NCBI RefSeq assembly: GCF_010723735.1
Contig: NZ_BLLB01000002.1
Location: forward strand, 3,782,001 to 3,846,000
Source: Mycolicibacterium hippocampi
GTDB taxonomy: Bacteria > Actinomycetota > Actinomycetes > Mycobacteriales > Mycobacteriaceae
Length of the DNA: 64,000 nt
Direction of reading: 5' to 3'
Shown here: positions 58,165 through 64,000 of the stretch, in pieces
Position numbering within the stretch: position 1 is the first letter of the stretch
Layout: each line of letters opens with the position of its first letter
Notes under the pieces: model-generated
What the model saw: only the letters and a program-made list of their open reading frames with translations
What the model was told of the DNA's origin: nothing
The model's database searches: none
Program-made: the position numbers and the translations under genes

Positions 58165-59526
58165 ATGACCGGCATGGCCGCCAAACCGCTTGCTGCTGCT
58201 GCCATCGCGCAGCTCGAATCCGACGGGGTCGCCACCCTGATCGGTACCGTGATCAACCCGGCCGGACTCATCCACGCCAAGACCGTTCCGCTGCGCAGGA
58301 TGGGGGCGTTCGCCGAACCGGGTCTGGGCGCCAGCCCCGTCTGGCACGTGTTCGCCATCGACCAGGCCGGCATCGTGTTCGGGGATGCGATCGGTGTGGT
58401 GGGGGACCAGCGGATCCGCATCGATCTCGGCGCGCTCCGCATCCTCGGAGATGGATTGGCCTGGGCCCCAGGCTCGTTCTTCAACCAGGACGGATCGCCG
58501 GACCCGTACTGTGCGCGCGGAGCACTGTCGCGCCTGGAGGCGCGGTTGGCCGAGGCCGGGTTGAAGGCGCTGGTCGGCCATGAGATGGAGTTCGTGCTCG
58601 TGGGCCCCGGCGGCGAGCGACTGCCCTCACACCTGTGGGCGCAGTACGGCCTGGCCGGGGTGCTGGAACACGAAGGCTTCGTCCGAGACGTCACCAACGC
58701 CGCGACGGCGTCGGGGGTGGCCATCGAACAGTTCCATCCCGAATACGGCGCCAACCAGTTCGAGATCTCGCTGCCGCCCCAGTCGCCCGTTGCGGCCGCC
58801 GACCAACTGACGTTCCTGCGCATCATCGTCGGCCGGGTGGCCCGGCAGTACGGGATGCGGGCCAGCCTGTCGCCGGTACCTTTCGCCGGCAGCGTGGGTT
58901 CTGGTGCACATCAACATTTTTCGCTGACCCGCGATGATTCCCCGTTGTTCTCCGGAGGGGACGGGCCCGACGGTATCACCGCGGCGGGCGCCTCGGCGGT
59001 GGCCGGCGTGGTCGCGGGACTGGCACAAGCGCAGGGCGTACTGTGCGGATCCATCCTGTCGGGCCTGCGCATGCAGCCCGGCAGTTGGTCGGGAGCGTAC
59101 GGGTGCTGGGGCACCGAGAACCGGGAGGCCGCGGTGCGCTTCCTTCCCGCCGGTCAGCCCAACCCGCACGGCGGCAACGTCGAGGTGAAGGTGATCGATC
59201 CGTCGGCCAATCCGTACCTCGCGTCGGCGGCGATCCTCGGCCTGGCGCTCGACGGCATCAACCGCGAACTGGTCGCGCCGGAACAGGTCAACGTCGACCC
59301 CTCGACACTGACCCAGGCGCAGCGCGACGAGGCAGGGATCGGCGTACTGACATCGAACCACTCGGAAACCATCAGCACGCTCGACCAATCCTCCTTGCTG
59401 CGCGGCATTCTCGGCGATCAAATGGTCGACACCGTGGTCGCGGTGCGGCGCTACGAACACGACAACTACGGCGAACTGCAGCCAGAGCAGCTCACCGAGC
59501 GGTTCCGCCTCGCATGGAGCGTGTGA
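58165..59526 (+). CDS. glnA3: Glutamine synthetase-like ligase (GlnA3 type)
   Basis: 453 residues from ATG 58165 (ATG 58174 is an alternative). Glutamine synthetase fold: metal/glutamate motif GHEMEFVLVGPGG, EQFHPEYGANQFEISLPP, GSGAHQHFSLTRD, the ENREAAVRFLP segment and EVKVIDPSANPYLA. The N-terminal beta-grasp part is short, and no adenylylation Tyr loop as in GlnA1 is evident. Homologue of Rv1878; GlnA3-type enzymes glutamylate polyamines rather than make glutamine. Directly followed by an amidohydrolase gene. Confidence 0.92.
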   Translation: MTGMAAKPLAAAAIAQLESDGVATLIGTVINPAGLIHAKTVPLRRMGAFAEPGLGASPVWHVFAIDQAGIVFGDAIGVVGDQRIRIDLGALRILGDGLAWAPGSFFNQDGSPDPYCARGALSRLEARLAEAGLKALVGHEMEFVLVGPGGERLPSHLWAQYGLAGVLEHEGFVRDVTNAATASGVAIEQFHPEYGANQFEISLPPQSPVAAADQLTFLRIIVGRVARQYGMRASLSPVPFAGSVGSGAHQHFSLTRDDSPLFSGGDGPDGITAAGASAVAGVVAGLAQAQGVLCGSILSGLRMQPGSWSGAYGCWGTENREAAVRFLPAGQPNPHGGNVEVKVIDPSANPYLASAAILGLALDGINRELVAPEQVNVDPSTLTQAQRDEAGIGVLTSNHSETISTLDQSSLLRGILGDQMVDTVVAVRRYEHDNYGELQPEQLTERFRLAWSV

Positions 59527-60639
59527 GTGACAGCGCTGCGCGAGCACATCGAGGCAGTGCCGCTGGTCGACCATCATGTGCACGGCTGCTGGCTCGCCCC
59601 CGCTGACCGCAGCCGGTTCGAGAACGCACTCAACGAGGCCAACACCGAGCCGCTCGCGGCCTTCGACTCCGGCTTCGACACCCAGCTGGGTTTCGCCGTC
59701 CGGGCCCGGTGCAGCCCACTGCTCGGCATCTCCCCGCACGCGGACGCCGACACCTACTGGCGGCACCGCAGCGGACTGCCCGAGCCCGAGCTGGCCGGGA
59801 TGTTCCTGCGAGCGGCACAGGTTTCCGACTGGCTGGTGGACACCGGATTCGCTGCCGGCGTGGCCGATCTCGACGAGATGGGCGCGCTCGGAGCCGGCCG
59901 GGTTCACGAAGTCGTCCGGTTGGAGTCGGTCGCCGAAGAGGCCGCGGCCGCGCCCGGGGACTACGCCGCGGCGTTCGAGGACCTGCTGTGGCGGCGCACC
60001 CGCGATGCCGTGGCGACCAAGTCGATCCTGGCCTACCGCGGCGGCTTCGTCGGCGATCTGTCCGATCCGGCACCGGCCGAGGTCGCCGAGGCCGCCGCCC
60101 GCTGGCGCGACGCGGGTGGCACCCGGCTCGACGATCGGGTGCTGCTGCGCTTCGGGCTGCACCGGGCGCTGCGGCTCGGCAAGCCGCTGCAGTTCCATGT
60201 CGGGCTCGGCGACCGCGACTGCGACCTGCACGCCGCCAATCCCAGTCACCTGCTCGACTTCCTGCGGGTCAGCGGTGACACACCGGTGATGCTGCTGCAC
60301 TGCTACCCCTACGAGCGCGAGGCCGGTTACCTGGCTCAGGCGTTCAACAACGTCTATCTCGACGGCGGACTGGCCGTCAACCACCTCGGTGCCCGCTCGG
60401 CCGACTTCATCGGCCGGCTGCTCGAGCTGGCACCGTTCCGCAAGATCCTGTACTCCTCAGACGGATTCGGTCCGGCGGAACTGCACTACCTCGGCGCGCG
60501 GTTGTGGCGCGCCGGCCTCGCGGCCGCGTTGACGCGCTTCGTCGACGCCGACGAATGGAGCCGGGCCGACGCCGTCAGGGTCGTCGACCTGATCGCGCAC
60601 GAAAATGCCCGGCGGGTCTATGAATTGGACGATGCTTGA
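59527..60639 (+). CDS. Amidohydrolase-2 family protein (Rv1879-like)
   Basis: 370 residues from GTG, immediately after the glnA3 stop. Metal-dependent TIM-barrel hydrolase: N-terminal metal motif VDHHVHG (15-21), a mid-barrel FHVGLGDRD, and C-terminal LYSSDGFGPAELHYLGA with the metal-binding Asp. In fungi a related amidohydrolase is fused to a glutamine synthetase-like domain in FluG, the same pair that here occurs as adjacent genes. Possible role in hydrolysing a gamma-glutamyl product. Confidence 0.88.
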   Translation: MTALREHIEAVPLVDHHVHGCWLAPADRSRFENALNEANTEPLAAFDSGFDTQLGFAVRARCSPLLGISPHADADTYWRHRSGLPEPELAGMFLRAAQVSDWLVDTGFAAGVADLDEMGALGAGRVHEVVRLESVAEEAAAAPGDYAAAFEDLLWRRTRDAVATKSILAYRGGFVGDLSDPAPAEVAEAAARWRDAGGTRLDDRVLLRFGLHRALRLGKPLQFHVGLGDRDCDLHAANPSHLLDFLRVSGDTPVMLLHCYPYEREAGYLAQAFNNVYLDGGLAVNHLGARSADFIGRLLELAPFRKILYSSDGFGPAELHYLGARLWRAGLAAALTRFVDADEWSRADAVRVVDLIAHENARRVYELDDA

Positions 60640-60669
60640 CAATATACAACCTGCTGGTTGTATATTGTC
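60638..60669. promoter_or_regulatory. ArsR operator/promoter, perfect 14-bp inverted repeat
   Basis: Arms 60638-60651 and 60656-60669 are perfectly complementary (GACAATATACAACC, 4-bp TGCT centre). The element overlaps TTGACA (60636-60641) and TATATT (60661-60666). The -10 ends 6 bp before the ArsR GTG, so the transcript is probably leaderless and autorepressed. Confidence 0.92.
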
Positions 60670-60672
60670 CCA

Positions 60673-61017
60673 GTGATCGAACTTGACGAAGGGCGGGTGG
60701 ACGCGCTCTTCCACGCCCTTGCCGACCGGACCCGGCGTGACATCATGCGCCGAGTGCTCGCCGGTGAACACTCGGTCTCAACGCTCGCGGCGTCCTATGA
60801 CATGAGCTTCGCCGCAGTGCAGAAGCACGTCGCCGTGCTCGACCGCGCCGGACTGCTCACCAAGCGGCGCCACGGCCGCGAGCAGCTGGCCAGCGGCGAT
60901 GTCACGACGGTGCGGTCGGTGGCGTCTCTGCTCGGTGAGCTGGAGCAGATCTGGCGCGGCCGCATCGCCCGCATCGACGAGCTCATCGCTTCGGATTCGA
61001 CCCACCGGAAGGACTGA
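60673..61017 (+). CDS. ArsR-family winged-helix repressor
   Basis: 114 residues from GTG 60673; upstream starts fall inside the operator. Winged helix: VDALFHALADRTRRDIMRRV, STLAASYDMSFAAVQKHVAVL (recognition helix) and wing KRRHGREQLA. No Cys metal-binding motif, so it belongs to the non-metal ArsR group that is paired with SRPBCC proteins. Co-transcribed with the SRPBCC gene 2 bp downstream. Confidence 0.92.
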   Translation: MIELDEGRVDALFHALADRTRRDIMRRVLAGEHSVSTLAASYDMSFAAVQKHVAVLDRAGLLTKRRHGREQLASGDVTTVRSVASLLGELEQIWRGRIARIDELIASDSTHRKD

Positions 61018-61019
61018 CC

Positions 61020-61505
61020 ATGCCCGTGACCGAAACACACCAGGATCTCGAGAACCGGACACTGACCATCATTGCCGACTTCGCCGCACCGGTGGAACGG
61101 GTCTGGCAGGTCTACGCCGATCCGCGCCAACTCGAGAAAATCTGGGGCCCACCGGAATATCCGGCAACCTTCGTCGACCACGACCTACGGCCCGGCGGGC
61201 GGGTGACCTACTTCATGACCGGCCCGGACGGCGACAAGTATGCCGGCTATTGGCACGTCACAGTGGTGGACGAGCCGCGCAGCTTCTCCTTCGACGACGG
61301 ATTCGCCGACCTCGACTTCAGCCCGAATCCGAACCTGCCGGTGTCGAAGAACGTCTTCACCTTCACCGCCCACAACGGCGGCACCCGGGCCACGTTCGTG
61401 AGCACCTATTCCTCCACCGAGGCCATGCAGCAAGTCTTGCATATGGGCATGGTCGAGGGCGCCACCTCGGCCATCAACCAGATCGACGCGCTGCTGGCGT
61501 CTTAG
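61020..61505 (+). CDS. SRPBCC / AHSA1-like protein
   Basis: 161 residues with the helix-grip fold: LTIIADFAAPVERVWQVYADPRQLEKIWGPP in two adjoining parts near the start, then FVDHDLRPGGRVTYFMTGPDG and a C-terminal helix (MVEGATSAINQIDALL). These proteins bind small hydrophobic ligands and are regularly encoded beside an ArsR repressor. The ligand is unknown. Confidence 0.9.
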   Translation: MPVTETHQDLENRTLTIIADFAAPVERVWQVYADPRQLEKIWGPPEYPATFVDHDLRPGGRVTYFMTGPDGDKYAGYWHVTVVDEPRSFSFDDGFADLDFSPNPNLPVSKNVFTFTAHNGGTRATFVSTYSSTEAMQQVLHMGMVEGATSAINQIDALLAS

Positions 61506-61536
61506 CAACCAGCGAACCCGGGAATCGCCCGCCCGC

Positions 61537-62007
61537 TCACACCATGCCGGTCGCGTCGAAGACCCACGACATGTCCGCCTCTGCGAAGTCGGCCAGCCAC
61601 GTGGGGGGTGCGTTGTTGGCCAGCGCCCCCATGTCCCAGTAGTCCTTCCACAACGTGATCTTGCCGTTCTGCACGCGGTGCACGGTGACGAACTGCAGAA
61701 CCGCTGATTCGCCTGTGGGCCAATGCCATTCCTCGTGGTGCTCGTACATGACGTCGTCACCGTCGCCGACCATCAGGCCGTCGAAGTTCTGGTAGGAGGC
61801 CAGCGGCTCGAGGCCGATCTTGAGTCGTTTGACGATGTCGTCGGGCCCGCGCGCAGCCGCGGCCGGCCCGACCGGCATGTCCAGATAGATGCAGTCGGGG
61901 GCCAGGTAGGTCTTCAGCGCCTCCCAGTCCCGCGCCGACAGCGCCCGCCACATGGCGTACACCGTTTCCTGCTCGGGCGTGACGTCGGGGACCTCGTCAA
62001 CCGACAT
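61537..62007 (-). CDS. SnoaL/NTF2-like (limonene epoxide hydrolase-type) protein
   Basis: 156 residues from ATG 62007, overlapping the stop of the amidohydrolase gene by 11 bp; the upstream extension has no homology-like sequence. NTF2-like cone fold: MWRALSARDWEALKTYLAPDCIYLDMPV in adjoining parts, then ARGPDDIVKRLKIGL and LQFVTVHRVQNGKITLWKDYWDM. Similar mycobacterial proteins are labelled limonene-1,2-epoxide hydrolase; substrate unknown. Confidence 0.85.
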   Translation of the reverse strand: MSVDEVPDVTPEQETVYAMWRALSARDWEALKTYLAPDCIYLDMPVGPAAAARGPDDIVKRLKIGLEPLASYQNFDGLMVGDGDDVMYEHHEEWHWPTGESAVLQFVTVHRVQNGKITLWKDYWDMGALANNAPPTWLADFAEADMSWVFDATGMV

Positions 62008-63787
62008 GGGCCAACACACTTTCCGGCGCGCCCAGGGCCGGCGCCTTGTGAGCGGCACGCAGGAAGCGTCCGGTGCGATGCGTCCCCACCAACTCGGTGA
62101 GCTCACCGTCGAGGAACACCGCCCGGCCCCCGACGAAGACCGCGGTCACGGTGTCGTCGTTGCGATTGACCATCCGTGACAGACCGCCGTACTGCGCCAC
62201 CTCTTCTTCGGCGTAACGGTCCAGCACCTCGTCGAGGTGTTCGGGGTCGATGACGACGACATCAGCGCGGTCGCCGACCCGTAGGTGGCCGGCGTCGATG
62301 CGGTACCAGTCGGCCAGCTCGCCGGTGAGCCGGTGCACGGCGTGCTCGATGCTCATGAACGGCCGGCCGGCGCGTTCTGCGTCCCTGACGTGGCGCAGCA
62401 ACCGCAGGCCCATGTTGTAGAAGGCCATGTTGCGCAGGTGGGCTCCGGCATCCGAGAAGCCCATCTGGATACCGGAGTCGCGGGCGAGCTTCTTGAGCAC
62501 CTCCGGGCGGTGGTTGGAGATCGTGGTGCGCCACCGCAGCGCGTGGGCGTGCTCGACCACCAGGTCGAGGAACGCGTCCACCGGGTGCACACCGCCGCGG
62601 TCGCGGCCCACCTGCCCGAACGACTTTCCGATCACCGAGGTGTCGGGGCAGTCGACGATCTCGGCGTCGAAGAAGTCGCGGTGCCACACCCGCAGCCCGA
62701 ACTTGCTCTCGTACTCCTTGCGGAACCGTCGCCGATAGGCCTCGTCCTCGAGCAGCTCGTTGCGCTCCACCTCATCTCGCAAGTGCAGCGCCGCCGCGCC
62801 TGCGCCGAACTCCTCGAAGATGACGAGGTCGATGCCGTCGGCGTACACCTCGAACGGCACCGGTAGATGTTGCCAGCGGAAGTTCCCGCCCAGCCGGTTG
62901 ATCAGCCGGGCGGCGGGCCCCAGCATCTTGACCGCGATCGGGTTGGACTTCACGTCGGCGGCCGACAGCAGGCTGGTCTTGAGGGGATTGCGGATGATGC
63001 CGAGCGATTGGAGAAGCTGTGATCCCAGGTTCGCCGGGTTCTCGATGTCGGGTCCGGACTGCAGGATTCGGCCGGAGCGGCGCAGCAGGGACTTCAGCCG
63101 GCGCAGTTCGCGCGGTTTCGCGTAGGTCGACGGCAGGGTGCGCGACCGGCAGACCTCACCGTCCAACTTGTCGAAGAGCAGCTGCTGGGAGGACATTCCC
63201 ACGAAGCCGGCGGCCAGCGCCTCGGCGAGCATCGCCTCCATCCGCGCCTGCTCGCCTCTGGTCGGACGCTCGTCCTTGCGGGTGGCGCGGTCCAGACCCA
63301 TCGTCGCGGCACGCATGTCGGAGTGACCGAGGAACGCGGCGATGTTGGGGCCCAGCGGGCGCGACTCCAGAGCCGCGATGTACTCCTCGCCATCGGACCA
63401 GGTCTTGTGATGGTCCACGGTGTCGATGACGTACTCGCGGGGGATGGCCTCGACCCGGCCGAAGATGTCTCCGGCGTCGGATCCGTCGACGTAGACCGTC
63501 GACAACGAACACGACCCGAGCATCACCGTGGTGACGCCGTGACGCAGTGACTCCGACAGCGACGGCCCGCCGAGCACTTCGACGTCGTAGTGCGTGTGGA
63601 TGTCGAGCATCCCGGGCAGCACCCATTTCCCGGTGGCGTCGATCACCTGGGGGCAACCGGTCTCGTCGAGGTGGTCGGCGGTGACGGCGGCGACATGCCC
63701 GTCGCGGATGCCGATGGTGCGCACCGCCGAGGGCGCTCCGGTGCCATCGAACCACCGGCCGTTGCGGATGATCGTGTCGTAGCTCAC
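61997..63787 (-). CDS. N-acyl-D-amino-acid deacylase-family amidohydrolase
   Basis: 596-residue amidohydrolase-3 family protein. N-terminal beta-sandwich, then metal motif MLDIHTHYDVEVLGG (HxH near residue 65), and late metal/catalytic motifs MGFSDAGAHL and ADVVVIDPEHLDEV at the C-terminal sandwich. Predicted zinc-dependent hydrolase of N-acyl amino acids or similar amides. Translationally coupled to the downstream SnoaL-like gene. Confidence 0.88.
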   Translation of the reverse strand: MSYDTIIRNGRWFDGTGAPSAVRTIGIRDGHVAAVTADHLDETGCPQVIDATGKWVLPGMLDIHTHYDVEVLGGPSLSESLRHGVTTVMLGSCSLSTVYVDGSDAGDIFGRVEAIPREYVIDTVDHHKTWSDGEEYIAALESRPLGPNIAAFLGHSDMRAATMGLDRATRKDERPTRGEQARMEAMLAEALAAGFVGMSSQQLLFDKLDGEVCRSRTLPSTYAKPRELRRLKSLLRRSGRILQSGPDIENPANLGSQLLQSLGIIRNPLKTSLLSAADVKSNPIAVKMLGPAARLINRLGGNFRWQHLPVPFEVYADGIDLVIFEEFGAGAAALHLRDEVERNELLEDEAYRRRFRKEYESKFGLRVWHRDFFDAEIVDCPDTSVIGKSFGQVGRDRGGVHPVDAFLDLVVEHAHALRWRTTISNHRPEVLKKLARDSGIQMGFSDAGAHLRNMAFYNMGLRLLRHVRDAERAGRPFMSIEHAVHRLTGELADWYRIDAGHLRVGDRADVVVIDPEHLDEVLDRYAEEEVAQYGGLSRMVNRNDDTVTAVFVGGRAVFLDGELTELVGTHRTGRFLRAAHKAPALGAPESVLAHVG

Positions 63788-63890
63788 TGCCCCATGGAAC
63801 AGCCCGCGCAGGCGGGTGTCAACGAAATCGGTGAACAGATTTTCTCGAGTGTCTACTGTCCGATCTGAACTGCGGCGACGCCATCCGGCG

Positions 63891-63896
63891 CATAAT
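63891..63896 (+). promoter_or_regulatory. -10 element of the partial 3'-end gene (leaderless)
   Basis: CATAAT lies 7 bp before the GTG at 63904; no Shine-Dalgarno intervenes. Confidence 0.5.
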
Positions 63897-63903
63897 CGGT
63901 CAG

Positions 63904-64000
63904 GTGACGCCGCTGCAGCGCTACATCGCCGAGGAGATCGCCACCGACCACGTCGACGGTCTGATGTCGCGCCGCGAAGCGTTGCGCCGGTTGGCGTTGC
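63904..64000 (+). CDS. Partial gene, dienelactone-hydrolase-like N-terminus
   Basis: Only 32 codons are in the window: VTPLQRYIAEEIATDHVDGL then MSRREALRRLALL. A twin-arginine-like SRREALRRL precedes what should be a hydrophobic stretch. I recall this N-terminus from mycobacterial dienelactone hydrolase-family proteins, but the catalytic domain lies outside the window. Confidence 0.5.
   Translation, partial: MTPLQRYIAEEIATDHVDGLMSRREALRRLAL

Noticed and set aside
1..64000. Prophage, transposon, integron or tRNA-linked island
   Set aside because: No integrase, transposase, terminal inverted repeats, tRNA gene or phage genes were recognised; the block is largely collinear with other mycobacteria.

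Overview
The window is high-GC actinobacterial DNA. Its gene content (antigen 85, the alanine/proline-rich antigen Apa, BlaI/BlaR-type regulators, GuaB1, type II NADH dehydrogenase, a heme bacterioferritin, F420-type luciferase-like enzymes) and its gene order point to a fast-growing Mycobacterium (Mycolicibacterium) chromosome. From memory of the M. tuberculosis map, much of it is collinear with Rv1841c to Rv1879: CBS-domain CNNM pair, guaB1, gnd, M56 peptidase, blaI, thioesterase, ureABCFGD, ndh, two oxidoreductases, apa, a GlsB-like protein, adhA, a CPBP protease, CoA-transferase, thiolase, DUF1810, bfrA, MFS pump, glnA3, amidohydrolase. Interspersed are blocks I do not place in that map: an iron ABC transporter, a FhuF-like protein, phosphoketolase, lon, a GNAT-AAA+ fusion, a TetR/membrane/TPR/GH13 operon and a biuret/allophanate cluster. 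No rRNA, tRNA, CRISPR array, insertion sequence or prophage was recognised.

Layout. 1-2.9 kb: partial glycosylase-like gene and two CNNM proteins (minus). 3.2-6.9 kb: iron uptake operon (plus). 6.9-11.3 kb: guaB1, gnd, M56 peptidase, blaI (minus). 11.5-12.4 kb: FhuF-like protein and the sRNA MrsI. 12.5-17.3 kb: thioesterase and the urease operon. 17.3-20.4 kb: ndh, LLM oxidoreductase, degenerate SDR (minus). 20.8-24.1 kb: apa, GlsB-like, adhA, CPBP protease. 24.2-32.9 kb: phosphoketolase, CoA-transferase, thiolase, malate dehydrogenase, exported protein, HhH protein. 33-39.4 kb: lon, SDR, GNAT-AAA+ fusion, fbpB-like antigen 85, DUF1810. 39.4-44.1 kb: GH13, TPR, membrane protein, TetR (minus). 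44.2-49.7 kb: PLP lyase, NCS2 permease, biuret hydrolase, allophanate hydrolase, GntR. 49.8-54 kb: thioesterase, FUSC protein, EthD protein, enoyl-CoA hydratase. 53.9-55.5 kb: bfd, an unknown iron-box gene, bfrA. 55.6-60.6 kb: MFS pump, AhpD-like protein, glnA3, amidohydrolase. 60.7-64 kb: ArsR/SRPBCC pair, SnoaL-like protein, D-aminoacylase and the start of a dienelactone-hydrolase-like gene.

The strongest theme is iron. Four IdeR-type boxes precede, respectively, an Fe(III) ABC transporter, a FhuF-like protein, the MrsI sRNA and an unknown gene that forms an operon with bacterioferritin-associated ferredoxin (Bfd), divergent from bfrA. This predicts a low-iron programme in one window: import iron, reduce it, repress storage through MrsI, and mobilise stored iron through Bfd. 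The MrsI apical loop can pair with the bfrA Shine-Dalgarno region.

A second theme is nitrogen release from urea-like compounds: a complete urease operon, and separately a GntR-controlled biuret amidohydrolase, short allophanate hydrolase and NCS2 permease. Several promoters carry clear palindromes (TetR, GntR, ArsR, BlaI, MarR-like, HspR/HAIR-like), and several genes appear to be leaderless.
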